A stretch of DNA of 64,000 bases from Sphingopyxis lindanitolerans (GTDB lineage Bacteria > Pseudomonadota > Alphaproteobacteria > Sphingomonadales > Sphingomonadaceae): assembly GCF_002993885.1 (NCBI RefSeq), contig NZ_CM009578.1, positions 2,145,751-2,209,750 of the forward strand. The letters run 5' to 3'. How positions within the stretch are numbered: position 1 is the first letter of the stretch; every line of letters begins with the position of its first letter. A program made the translations under genes and the position numbers. Below are positions 16,988-25,523 of the stretch, piece after piece. Under the pieces are notes generated by a model. The model did not search any database. It was given only the letters and a program-made list of their open reading frames with translations, and was not told the DNA's origin.

Positions 16988-17940
16988 TCCTCGATCTCGG
17001 AATCATAATCCACACAGGGGTCACGCCGCGCGAAAGGATGGCCCGACGGATGCTCATCAAGATAATCATAGATATTGCCAAGCGAATTGCGCGCGATCAG
17101 TTCCGCAACGAGCGGCAACGCCTGCGGCGTGTCGTCCGAACCACTGTGCCTCGGCCGCAGCCTGCGCTCTCCGAGCCCCTCGGCGACCACCTGCTCCCTC
17201 GACCAACCCTTGCGGCGCAGGTCGCGAACCCGGTCGATCAATTCGAGGAGAGCCGAGCGCTGGTCACCGATACAATCGCGCGTCATCGGATCGCCGTGAC
17301 CTGGTACATACCAATCGACGTCAAGCGCCTCCAGCGTTCCGAGCGTTTGCAGCCACGCCCAGGGATTGGCAGACTGGGCGGGAGGCGCGCAGGTGCCAGG
17401 AAAGACGTTATCCGCCACAAAGGCGACCCGATCGTCGACAGCATGGACAATGGACGAACCGCGCGTATGGCCCGGAGCTTCGAATATGACGAAGCGCTTG
17501 CCGCCGAGATCGAAAGACAAGCGGTTGCAGTACGTCAGGTTCGGACGACGAATGCGATAACCGGCGACCAACGCATCGTCGAAATCGCAGTTGCGCCCCC
17601 ACCCCCGTAATGTGCGACGCATTTGCTCGTCCGAGCGGGCCGAGGTCGAGGACATTTCCAGGGCGGTGACTTCGCTCGTCACGAGCAGGTCGGCCTCGAT
17701 TACCGAACCGCAGGCCGTGTGATCCTCATGGTGTTCGCAAATGACATGATAGCGAATTTCGGCATGCTCGCGGACGAAGTTACGCCATCGTAGAGCGACA
17801 GCCGGGGCCATCGGGCCGTCGATGAGAACGGCTCCTTCCCTGGTGATCACCGCTCCAGCCGTCGGATAGGTCACGAACGCATAAGCGTCTCCCATCCGAA
17901 ACAGCCGCGGATCGTCTTTCGAAAGCGTGTCGATGCCCAA
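16981..17940 (-). CDS. MBL-fold metallo-hydrolase
   Basis: 319 residues from a TTG at 17940, chosen because GGGGAGG lies 5 nt upstream; an earlier TTG at 17991 would lie upstream of the likely transcription start. The metallo-beta-lactamase fold is shown by AVLIDGPMAP, the metal loop EHHEDHTACGS, FEAPGHTRGSSIVH and YVPGHGDPM. The loop has Glu where HxHxDH normally starts with His. First gene of the operon; likely hydrolase or lactonase acting early. Divergent from the TetR gene. Confidence 0.82.
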   Translation of the reverse strand: MGIDTLSKDDPRLFRMGDAYAFVTYPTAGAVITREGAVLIDGPMAPAVALRWRNFVREHAEIRYHVICEHHEDHTACGSVIEADLLVTSEVTALEMSSTSARSDEQMRRTLRGWGRNCDFDDALVAGYRIRRPNLTYCNRLSFDLGGKRFVIFEAPGHTRGSSIVHAVDDRVAFVADNVFPGTCAPPAQSANPWAWLQTLGTLEALDVDWYVPGHGDPMTRDCIGDQRSALLELIDRVRDLRRKGWSREQVVAEGLGERRLRPRHSGSDDTPQALPLVAELIARNSLGNIYDYLDEHPSGHPFARRDPCVDYDSEIEEC

Positions 17941-17971
17941 ACCGCCCTCCCCAATGCATTTAATCAATCTA

Positions 17972-18005
17972 GTACGTACGTACGACTCCAATAACTGACT
18001 GTCAA
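17972..18005 (-). promoter_or_regulatory. promoter of cargo operon with palindromic operator
   Basis: On the minus strand a TTGACA -35 box (18005-18000) is 17 nt from TACGTA (17982-17977). The 12-bp palindrome GTACGTACGTAC (17972-17983) covers that -10 region. Placement suggests repression by the divergent TetR protein. The -10 match is weak; the palindrome is exact. Confidence 0.5.
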
Positions 18006-18250
18006 GTGTGAGGGCAAAATCCGGAGCGGCACACGCCCTGGACCGCCGGCAAGGAACTTGATTTCGCTATCTATGGGTCTTGCGATCGAGCCCGACCGAT
18101 GCGCACTCTCGGCCATATCGGTGAAGGCAAGAAGATGGCGATTTGGACACAGCGTTGCTAAGCTGGATGGAAAAGTCGCTACGAGCGCCTGCGATGCGAG
18201 CAGCGGCGTTTGAGAATTTTTCGAAGCAGAAAGCGAAGCAGGCAAGCCAT

Positions 18251-18913
18251 ATGAAGCAGCGGCGGAACAAATCGACGGAGCACGGTTCGCGGACGCGAAT
18301 TCTGGACACAGCCGAAGCCCTCTTTTCGGAGCAGGGGTTCGCGACCGTCACGACCCGCCGGATCGCTTCCGCCGCGGGGGTCAGCCTGAGCGCCCTTCCC
18401 TATCATTTCGGATCCAAGCGCGAGTTGTTGTTTCAGGTTCTCGACAGGAGGCTGGGGCAGATACAGGCCGAGCGCGCGCGCCGTTTGCACACCATCGACA
18501 AGTTGGAGCCAGGCGATCCTGGTTCCACTCGTCTCCTGCTGGAGGCCTTGCTCGTCCCGACCTTTGAAATGGCCCAAACCCATCGATCCTTTACTAAGCT
18601 GCTGGGATCGGTTTCGATTGATCCTAATCCGGAAGTTCGTTCCGTGATGAACGAAGTCTTCGCAAAATATCCAACGGGCCTTCCGGAGTCGTTCCGCAAG
18701 ATCATGCCGCAGTTGAGCGACGAAGCGTTTTACTGGCGCTATTACTGCGTGCTGGGTGCCATGGTTTATATTGAATCGGACACTGGCCGAATAGACGTCA
18801 TGAGCGGCGGAAAGCTCGACTTTTCAAAACCCCTTGATAACATAGAACATATTCTGTCGTTCTTGATGTGGGGTTTGCACGGATCTCCGTACCAAAAGTT
18901 GGTAAACTCCTAG
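18251..18913 (+). CDS. TetR-family transcriptional regulator
   Basis: 220 residues. The N-terminal HTH region RTRILDTAEALFSEQGFATVTTRRIASAAGVSLSALPYHFGSKRELL is typical of TetR. The C-terminal ligand domain resembles the TetR_C_33/CecR-like type with LLLEALLVPTFEMAQ. The start ATG 18251 gives the standard short arm before the HTH. Divergent from the metallo-hydrolase operon, it probably represses that operon at the palindrome near 17972-17983 until a pathway metabolite binds. Confidence 0.92.
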   Translation: MKQRRNKSTEHGSRTRILDTAEALFSEQGFATVTTRRIASAAGVSLSALPYHFGSKRELLFQVLDRRLGQIQAERARRLHTIDKLEPGDPGSTRLLLEALLVPTFEMAQTHRSFTKLLGSVSIDPNPEVRSVMNEVFAKYPTGLPESFRKIMPQLSDEAFYWRYYCVLGAMVYIESDTGRIDVMSGGKLDFSKPLDNIEHILSFLMWGLHGSPYQKLVNS

Positions 18914-19210
18914 CTGTCTGGTTGTGACACATCATTGGAACATGATAGGCAGTGCCATTGCGGATCACGCATGGCGCTTTGCTGCGTTTGGTGATGGTGC
19001 AGATACATCCTCAGGCCCGAACCACGCTCGGTTGTCGATGCCGATGACCTTGAATTTATGGCCCGGGTGATAGTTGGTCTGCCCAACGGTTGCACAATGT
19101 CATTTCGACCCATACGAGCCCAATAGACAGATGGCATTTGTGATGGTATGGACGTTTTGCTTTGAGAAAATTTCAAAGTAATTTCAATACCTTGCCACGA
19201 CAGCAGCGTG
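18914..19210. other. gene-free stretch before the island right end
   Basis: No gene recognised. A short minus-strand frame reads GHKFKVIGIDNRAWFGPEDV before a stop, which looks protein-like, but it is only about 44 codons long and has no start. It may be a gene fragment left by rearrangement. Confidence 0.35.
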
Positions 19211-19226
19211 CCCGTAGGGGTCACCA
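19211..19226 (+). repeat. attR core of the island
   Basis: An exact copy of CCCGTAGGGGTCACCA from the tRNA-Glu 3' end (1998-2013), 17.2 kb away in the same orientation. It marks the right boundary of the island. Confidence 0.85.
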
Positions 19227-19297
19227 GCGGCGGAAGTCTGCAGCTAAGCGCGCAGACGGGAAAGCCGAAGCGGCGCGTTCCCACAGGCAGCTTCAGC

Positions 19298-19453
19298 GAC
19301 GAAACGATCGGCAAACGCCCCGTCGCTTCTATCTTCGCGCAAGAGCTTTTGGCGATCTCCGACTCTGCAGAAATGCGACACAACAACCGCGAAGCGATCG
19401 CGGCTTGCGAGCAGCAGGTCATTCAAGCGGCGAAACCAGCGCGCTGCACGATT
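19298..19453 (+). pseudogene. fossil fusing an integrase fragment to a DUF6118 C-terminal fragment
   Basis: In one open frame, codons 19298-19351 give DETIGKRPVASIFAQELL, nearly identical to the intact integrase segment NESIGKRPVASITAQELL. After five codons the frame gives EMRHNNREAIAACEQQ...ARCTI (19370-19453), matching the end of the DUF6118 protein (EMRRDNYDAVAKCGRA...VRCTI). An element with the same integrase-to-DUF6118 layout thus stood here and lost everything between. It is not expected to be functional. Confidence 0.8.
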
Positions 19454-19554
19454 TTGTTCGGGGCGAGGAGGCGCGGCGCTGGACTATGTCGAAGGAAGCC
19501 TGACCCTAAGGAGCTTTTCGATCAGATATTTAGTGGCGGAGCAACGGCGCGACG

Positions 19555-21177
19555 TTAGCGAAACGTGAAACCACGATATCCTTCCGCCGCACTTTCCGCG
19601 CATATTTCACGATAGCGGCCGAGGCCGCCGATATAGACGGGAAAGGTGCGGGGTTTGCCGGGCACGTTCGCACCCGTGTACCAAGTGTTCGCCGTGGGAT
19701 ATAGCGACAGGGAACCCAGTGTCGTCACCTTGTTCATCCACCAGGTCTCGGCATCGGCATCGGGTTCAATCGACCGCAGATCGCGGGCGCGCATATATTC
19801 GATGCAATCGCAAGCCCAGTCGACATTCTGCTCGTTCAGCAGGATGAAATTGGCGAGCGCGGAGGGGCCGTTGGGCCCCGCAATCACGAACAGATTGGGA
19901 AAGCCCTCGATCATCAGGCCAAGGTGCGAGCGCCCGCCCTTGGCCCATTTATCCTTGAGCTGTCGGCCATCCTTGCCCTCGATATCGATCGACAGCATCG
20001 CCCCGGTGAGCGCGTCATAGCCGATCGCGGCGATGATGATATCGACCTCGACTTCACCCTCGGCGGTACGGATGCCCTTTTCCGTTATCTCGACGATCGG
20101 CTGCTCGAGGCAGTCTTTCAGCGTTACGTTGGCGCGATTATAGGCTTCGTAATAGCCGCTATCGAGGCACGGTCGCCGCGCGAAAATCGGATAGCCCTGC
20201 GGAGTCAACCGGCGCGCGGTATCGGGATCCTTCACCACTTCGGCGATTTTTCCGCGGACAAATTCGGCGACGACCTCGTTCGCCTCGCGGTTGCTGAGCA
20301 AGTCGGAGAAGAGACCGAGGAAAGCGAGCCCGCTGTGCTGCCACGCCTCCTCCATCAGCCTCTCGCGCTCGGCGGGCGTCACACTGAACACCGGCCGATA
20401 CGTGATCGGGCGGATGCCGCCGGTCAGCGAATGGCGCGCCACCGCGCGCAATCCCGGATAATGCGCCTTGATATGCGCGATATAGTCGTCGTCGAGCGTG
20501 CGGTTGCGCATCGGCAATGTGAAGCTGGGCGTGCGCTGATAGACATAGAGATGTTCGGCCTGTTCGGCCACCACCGGAACGATCTGGATGCCCGACGATC
20601 CGGTGCCGATCACCGCAACGCGTTTCCCCGCAAAATCGACGGGATGATGCGGCCATTTCCCGGACAGACAGAGTTCGCCTTTGAAGCTGGCCGCGCCCGG
20701 GATATCGACCTGTTTGGGCACCGAAAGCGGTCCGGTCGCCATCAGGCAATAATTTGCTTCGAAGATATCGCCGCGATCGGTTTCGATCCGCCACAGTGCT
20801 GCTTCCTCGTCATAGCGCACCGAGGTCGCGCGCGTTTCGAAGCCAATGTCGCGCCTGAGATCCAGCTTGTCGGCGACGAAGCGGGCATAGGACAGTATTT
20901 CGGGTTGCGCGGCGAACTGCTCGCTCCACGTCCATTCCTGCTGGATCTCGTCCGAGAAGGAATAGCTGTAATCAATGCTCATCACGTCGCAGCGGGCGCC
21001 CGGATAGCGATTCCAATACCAAGTGCCGCCGACATCATCGCCCGCCTCGATCAGATGGACATCAAGCCCCAGGCCGCGCACGCGGTGCAACGCATACATG
21101 CCGCCGAAACCCGCTCCGATGATCAGCGCATCGATACGGCGGGGAGTTTGTTCGGAAGAGGGATGGGCCTGTTGCAT
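19555..21177 (-). CDS. flavin-containing (Baeyer-Villiger-type) monooxygenase
   Basis: 540 residues. The FAD Rossmann motif is at residues 19-26 (IIGAGFGGMY), followed by GGTWYWNRYPGARCD, strongly typical of type I Baeyer-Villiger monooxygenases. The NADPH Rossmann motif is VAVIGTGSSG (about 187-196). The fingerprint FxGxxxHxxxWP reads FKGELCLSGKWP (165-176), with Leu instead of His at 171. These enzymes insert oxygen next to a ketone to form esters or lactones. Start ATG 21177 fits the family N-terminus. It is the third gene after an enoyl-CoA hydratase and an acyl-CoA synthetase. Confidence 0.9.
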   Translation of the reverse strand: MQQAHPSSEQTPRRIDALIIGAGFGGMYALHRVRGLGLDVHLIEAGDDVGGTWYWNRYPGARCDVMSIDYSYSFSDEIQQEWTWSEQFAAQPEILSYARFVADKLDLRRDIGFETRATSVRYDEEAALWRIETDRGDIFEANYCLMATGPLSVPKQVDIPGAASFKGELCLSGKWPHHPVDFAGKRVAVIGTGSSGIQIVPVVAEQAEHLYVYQRTPSFTLPMRNRTLDDDYIAHIKAHYPGLRAVARHSLTGGIRPITYRPVFSVTPAERERLMEEAWQHSGLAFLGLFSDLLSNREANEVVAEFVRGKIAEVVKDPDTARRLTPQGYPIFARRPCLDSGYYEAYNRANVTLKDCLEQPIVEITEKGIRTAEGEVEVDIIIAAIGYDALTGAMLSIDIEGKDGRQLKDKWAKGGRSHLGLMIEGFPNLFVIAGPNGPSALANFILLNEQNVDWACDCIEYMRARDLRSIEPDADAETWWMNKVTTLGSLSLYPTANTWYTGANVPGKPRTFPVYIGGLGRYREICAESAAEGYRGFTFR

Positions 21178-21264
21178 TGGAAATCCTTGGGAGAGTTTTC
21201 GTGTCGTCGATTGAGGAGCAAAGCGCCTTCGCCCCGCGGGCACGGCGCCGCGCACCGGTTGCGA

Positions 21265-22860
21265 TCAGCCGGTGGACGGCAAGGCGGCAATTTCCGCACG
21301 CGCCATGTGCATGCCGCTGCGATAGTCGCTCTTGCCACTGGCATGTCGCGGCAAGGCCGCGACGCGGATGATCCGGCGCGGTTGCTTATAGGCGGCAAGA
21401 TCATGCGACAGCGCAGCGCGCAGGGCTTGATCATCGAAGGCCTCGCCTCCCTCGATCAGCGCGGTAACGACGCTGCCCCATTGAGGGTCTGGCAGCCCGA
21501 ACACCATGGCATCGACGACGCCATCGACGCGCTTCAGCGCTTCCTCGACCTCCTCGACGAAGACCTTCTCACCGCCGGTGTTGATGCACATGCTTCCGCG
21601 ACCCAACAGGCGTAACCGTCCATCGGGCAGGCGTTCCGCCATATCGCCAGGGACCGCATAGGCCTGGCCGTCGATCGAGCGATAGACGCCGGCGGTCTTT
21701 TCAGGATCGCCATGATAGCCAGCCCCGAACGGTGGGCGCCGTGCGAGCCAGCCCTGCCCAACCTCGTCGGCGGCGAGCACGCGTTCCTGTTCCAGATCGA
21801 TGATCACGGTCTGCGGTCCCGGCTCGAAAAGCCCGGTCGGGGTCGAACGATCCTTGTTGGTGATCGCATAGCCAAAACCGGAGGCCTCGGAAGCACCGAG
21901 GATGTCGAGCAGGGTCAGTTGCGGCAACGCGTCGAGCAACGCCGCCTTCACCTGTTCGGACCACATCAACCCCGCCGACGAAATCAGACGCAAAGAAGAA
22001 AGGTCCCATCGCCCTGGATTGGCAAGCAGCGCATCGGCCATCGGCCGCGCAAAGGCATCGCCGACGATCAGAATGCGCGTGACATGGTGGCGCTCGGCCT
22101 CGCTCCACAATTCGTCGGCGCTGAACCGGTCCGACGGCAGTAGCACGGCGGTGCCGCCGACCAGCAATTCGGCGAGCGAACTATTGAGCCCCGCCCCGTG
22201 CATCAACGGACAGGCGGGCATGACACGCCCCGCCACCCCCTTCAGCACTTGAGCGACATGATCCTCCATGTTCGCCGGCGTCGTGGTCGCCACGGGGGAT
22301 TCGAGCTGCGACCAGCGCGCGTCAACCGAGCGCCACATCACGCCCTTCGGCCGGCCGGTGGTCCCGCCAGTGTAGAGAAGATAGCCGTCCTCGGGCGAGC
22401 GGACGATGTCGAGCGGCGCAGCGTCGCCCTCTTTGACGATGCCGTCATAAGCCCCCGCACCGTCGATCTGGACCGCATATGTCAGATGATCGATCGCTCC
22501 CCCGACGAGCGGTGCGACCACCGACGCGAACTCGCCCTGATAGAAGAGCGCCGCCGCCTGGCAATCGCGCAGCACATATTCGATCTCGGATGTCGTGTAA
22601 CGATAGTTGAGATTGACGTGGGTCAGCCGCGCCTTGAACGCCGCCGCGGCGATCTCGATGAATTCGGGAACATTGCGCGCGAGGATCGCGACGCGATCGC
22701 CCGCGCGCAGCCCCGCGGCAAGCATCGCGCGCGCCAGCCGGTTCGTCCGCGCGTCGAAATCCGCCCAGCTTGTCACATGATCGCCGCGGATGATCGCCGG
22801 TCGATCGCCGGGCACATGCGCCGCGGTCGCGTCCAGCAAGTCGCCGAAATTCCAGTCCAT
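21265..22860 (-). CDS. acyl-CoA synthetase (AMP-forming)
   Basis: 531 residues of the ANL superfamily. The P-loop YTGGTTGRPKGVMWR, the later motif GASEASGFGYAITN and the hinge/A8 motif LLGRGSMCINTGGEKVFVEEVEEAL are present, with the catalytic Lys in the C-terminal block HASGKSDYR. It activates a carboxylic acid as the acyl-AMP and then the CoA thioester. It is translated just after the enoyl-CoA hydratase gene (11-bp gap), so the cluster channels an acid into beta-oxidation. The substrate is unknown. Confidence 0.92.
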   Translation of the reverse strand: MDWNFGDLLDATAAHVPGDRPAIIRGDHVTSWADFDARTNRLARAMLAAGLRAGDRVAILARNVPEFIEIAAAAFKARLTHVNLNYRYTTSEIEYVLRDCQAAALFYQGEFASVVAPLVGGAIDHLTYAVQIDGAGAYDGIVKEGDAAPLDIVRSPEDGYLLYTGGTTGRPKGVMWRSVDARWSQLESPVATTTPANMEDHVAQVLKGVAGRVMPACPLMHGAGLNSSLAELLVGGTAVLLPSDRFSADELWSEAERHHVTRILIVGDAFARPMADALLANPGRWDLSSLRLISSAGLMWSEQVKAALLDALPQLTLLDILGASEASGFGYAITNKDRSTPTGLFEPGPQTVIIDLEQERVLAADEVGQGWLARRPPFGAGYHGDPEKTAGVYRSIDGQAYAVPGDMAERLPDGRLRLLGRGSMCINTGGEKVFVEEVEEALKRVDGVVDAMVFGLPDPQWGSVVTALIEGGEAFDDQALRAALSHDLAAYKQPRRIIRVAALPRHASGKSDYRSGMHMARAEIAALPSTG

Positions 22861-22871
22861 TGGGATTATCC

Positions 22872-23636
22872 TCAGCGACCGAGAAATAGGGGAGGACGTT
22901 TTTCGACGAACGCCGCGACGGCTTCCTGCGCGTCGTGCGAGGTCGACAGCTTCGCCGTATTGCCCTGTTCATAGATATAGCCGTCGCGCAGCGTCATGTT
23001 CTCGATCGTGCGCATGCTGTCCTTGGCGAACCGCGTTGCCAGCGGGCTCTTCGATGCGATGACCGCCGCCATCTCCATGCAATAGGGCAGCAGTTCGTCG
23101 GCAGGCAGGCACGCCTCGATGACGCCGCGGCGATAGAGTTCAGCGGCCGGGGCGCGATAGCCGGTCAGCATCATGCGCCGTGCGAGGGAATGGGGAATGA
23201 TACGCGCCGCATGCTTGCCGCCACCCATCAAGCCAACATCGATTTCGGGAAGCCCGAAGACCGCCGTGTCGGAGGCGACGATGATATCGCAACTCGCGAC
23301 GAGACCGAGCCCGGCACCCAGCGCCGGACCGTTGACCGCGGCAATGACCGGCTTCGCACAATCGGCGATCGAGTAGCCGACCTCGCGCACGACGCGGTTC
23401 CGGTTCCAGCGCGTCCCCGGGATCGTCAGATCGGGCCGGTTCTTGAGATCGGCGCCCGCGCTGAAACAACGGCCCGCGCCGGTCAACACCACGACCCTTA
23501 CATCATCGCGATCGTTGAAGCTGTCGAAGGTGTCGGTGAGTTCCTGCAGCATATCCAGCGCGGCGGCGTTGACTGGTGCATTGTCGAGCGTGACGAGCGC
23601 AACATGGTTGTCGATTTCGGTATGAATACGGCTCAT
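22872..23636 (-). CDS. enoyl-CoA hydratase/isomerase family protein
   Basis: 254 residues. Crotonase features: ALVTLDNAPVNAAALDMLQEL, the oxyanion-hole loop GRCFSAGADLKN, and KPVIAAVNGPALGAGLGLVASCDIIVAS with FGLPEIDVGLMGGG. One of the usual two catalytic Glu positions is occupied (PEIDVGL); the other is part of AVNGPALG, so hydratase versus isomerase cannot be decided. Probably the first gene of the minus-strand hydratase, synthetase, monooxygenase operon, divergent from an SDR. Confidence 0.9.
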   Translation of the reverse strand: MSRIHTEIDNHVALVTLDNAPVNAAALDMLQELTDTFDSFNDRDDVRVVVLTGAGRCFSAGADLKNRPDLTIPGTRWNRNRVVREVGYSIADCAKPVIAAVNGPALGAGLGLVASCDIIVASDTAVFGLPEIDVGLMGGGKHAARIIPHSLARRMMLTGYRAPAAELYRRGVIEACLPADELLPYCMEMAAVIASKSPLATRFAKDSMRTIENMTLRDGYIYEQGNTAKLSTSHDAQEAVAAFVEKRPPLFLGR

Positions 23637-23754
23637 GATCTTGCCTCCCGGTTATCCGCCTCATGGCATCGGGGGCGCCGGATCTGGGCGTGAAAGCCAT
23701 CAAGCGCCCCGAAAATCTCATTCTGGATTGAACGTCCGCCGGGGAAATCGCGCT

Positions 23755-23767
23755 TGTGATTATCCGC
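23755..23767 (+). promoter_or_regulatory. shared catabolic motif TGTGATTATCCGC, site 1
   Basis: The exact 13-mer also occurs at 40238-40250. Related sequences are at 33912 and 45467. All four lie between divergent catabolic genes; here between the enoyl-CoA hydratase and SDR genes. Candidate regulator-binding site, possibly of the IclR protein at 35754. Confidence 0.5.
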
Positions 23768-23890
23768 GCCCTCGATGCCGTCCGCATTGCCCTTTGAACC
23801 GCGACGCAAGATCGAGAGATTGTCGCCTCCTTGACGAGCGATGAAAATGCCGGAGCCCGCAAAATGCGGACCCCTTATCTGGTGGCAAGC

Positions 23891-24652
23891 ATGACGAAAT
23901 CACTCGAAGGGCGCGTTGCGCTCATAACCGGCGCATCGCGCGGCCTCGGCCGCGAAATCGCACAGCGACTTGCTCAGGATGGCGCGTCCGTCGCCCTCCT
24001 CGATCGCAAGGCGCATTGGGCGGAAGATCTTGTGGCCGAAATCGAATCAACGGGAGGAAAGGCCGTCGCGCTCGGCAGCGATGTCTCCGACCGCAAAGCG
24101 TTGACCGCGGCCTTTGAAAGCGCAGTCTCGGCGCTCGGTCGCCTCGACATCGTCGTGAACAACGCGATGTGGACCAAATATGCCGCCATTGAGGATATCG
24201 ACGAGGAAAGCCTCGACCGGATGCTCGGTGTCGGCGTCGCCGGGATCATCTGGGGCACGCAAGCGGCCGCCGCCGCGATGCGACAGCAAGGCGGCGGATC
24301 GATCGTCAACATCGCATCGGTGTCGGCGCGACTGGGCCTTCCCCAAGCGATGGTCTATTGTGGGATCAAAGCCGCGGTCGAGGGAATGACGCGATCGGCG
24401 GCGATCGAACTGGCACCTGCGGGAATCCGCGTCAACGCCGTCGCCCCTTCGACTGTCGCGACCGAAGGCGTGCGAGCGATGCTCGACGAGGCCACATTCG
24501 AGGCTCGCGTCGCCAGCACGCCCCTCGGCCGGCTCGGCGCGACATCGGATATCGCCGAAGCGGTTCTGTTCTTCGCCGACCCCATGCGTTCGGGTTTTGT
24601 GACCGGCCAGTCGCTGCTCGTTGACGGCGGTATCTCGGTCGCGCTGCGCTGA
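23891..24652 (+). CDS. short-chain dehydrogenase/reductase
   Basis: 253 residues. Classical SDR: cofactor loop ITGASRGLG, NNAM after LDIVV, catalytic Ser in IASVSARLG, Tyr-Lys in VYCGIKAAVEG, and the C-terminal SLLVDGGISVALR. The start ATG 23891 puts the Rossmann motif at the normal distance; upstream in-frame codons lack family similarity. It oxidises an alcohol or reduces a ketone with NAD(P). Divergent from the hydratase operon and convergent with the lactonase gene. Confidence 0.9.
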   Translation: MTKSLEGRVALITGASRGLGREIAQRLAQDGASVALLDRKAHWAEDLVAEIESTGGKAVALGSDVSDRKALTAAFESAVSALGRLDIVVNNAMWTKYAAIEDIDEESLDRMLGVGVAGIIWGTQAAAAAMRQQGGGSIVNIASVSARLGLPQAMVYCGIKAAVEGMTRSAAIELAPAGIRVNAVAPSTVATEGVRAMLDEATFEARVASTPLGRLGATSDIAEAVLFFADPMRSGFVTGQSLLVDGGISVALR

Positions 24653-24656
24653 TCGC

Positions 24657-25523
24657 TCAGCGATAAATGCCTTCCGCGATCCCAGGCACGTCGAGGCCCC
24701 GGATCACGGTGATCCTCCCGGCGTCGGGATGGTTGGCCACAAGGCGGTTTCCCGAATTCGCAATGCTCGTCAGATAGAGAATGTCGAGCTTCGGTCCACC
24801 AAAAGCCGGACACGACGGATAGGGAAGCGGCACCGGGATCGAGCGCAGCAAGACGCCATCGGGCGCATAACACGCCACCGCCTGCGCCATCACCAGAGCG
24901 ACCCATATCCGGCCCTCCGCATCGACCGTCGCGCCGTCGGCGCCCGATCCATGGTCGCGGCAATCGACGAGATCGCGCCGCGGACCGATGGCCCCGCTCT
25001 CAGAATCATAATCATAGCGGCGAAGCAGCCCATCGAGGCTATCTGCGAAATATAGCCTATCCCCAGCGGGCGAGAAGCAGATGGCATTGCCGATCCCGAT
25101 CCCGACCTCGAGCGTCCTGACGGCGCCGTTCGCGTCGAGTTGGAACAATTCGGCGCCGCCAACTGCCTCGCCGGTTCGCATCGATGCGGCCAAAAAGCGG
25201 CCCGCGCGGTCGGCCTTGCCGTCATTGAGGCGCGTATCCGCAGCCATCTTCGGATGCGCAACAGGATCGACGCGTCCGCTTTCGAGATCGAAGCGATAAA
25301 AACCGTCGGAGAGCGCCACGATCAGTCCGCCCTTGGCAAGCCCGATACTGCCAATCGGCTGACCGAGCATCCATTCGGCCTGTTCGCCGCCTTCGGCATT
25401 GCTGGAATGAAGGGAGTCTGCGGCTGAATCGATCCACCACAGACGCATATTCCGGTGATCCCACAGCGGGCTTTCACCAAGACCAGTAACGCCGGCTTCC
25501 AGCAGATCGATTTCGACGGGCAT
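24657..25523 (-). CDS. SMP-30/gluconolactonase family lactonase
   Basis: 288 residues. SMP-30 beta-propeller marks: GLGESPLWDHRNMRLWWID (metal-binding Glu), RLNDGKADRAGRFLAASM (Asn and Asp), GNAICFSPAGDRLYFADSLDG. Start ATG 25523 follows GGAG. These enzymes hydrolyse lactones with a divalent metal. Beside a Baeyer-Villiger-type monooxygenase, a natural role is opening the lactone produced by ring oxygen insertion, which is inference from context. It converges with the SDR gene, 4 bp away. Confidence 0.87.
   Translation of the reverse strand: MPVEIDLLEAGVTGLGESPLWDHRNMRLWWIDSAADSLHSSNAEGGEQAEWMLGQPIGSIGLAKGGLIVALSDGFYRFDLESGRVDPVAHPKMAADTRLNDGKADRAGRFLAASMRTGEAVGGAELFQLDANGAVRTLEVGIGIGNAICFSPAGDRLYFADSLDGLLRRYDYDSESGAIGPRRDLVDCRDHGSGADGATVDAEGRIWVALVMAQAVACYAPDGVLLRSIPVPLPYPSCPAFGGPKLDILYLTSIANSGNRLVANHPDAGRITVIRGLDVPGIAEGIYR

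Larger units (their letters stand above)
1998..19226 (+). mobile_element. mobilizable genomic island inserted at tRNA-Glu
   Basis: A 17.2-kb element bounded by a 16-bp direct repeat. Contents in order are integrase, AlpA, dinJ/yafQ, RHH protein, two unknown proteins, NYN/OST-HTH protein, traD, traC, oriT region, traA, DUF6118 protein and a TetR-controlled catabolic operon. No type IV secretion genes are present, so it would be an integrative mobilizable element that relies on a helper system. The boundary repeats and the integrase at the tRNA-proximal end are seen directly; mobility is inferred. Confidence 0.8.
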
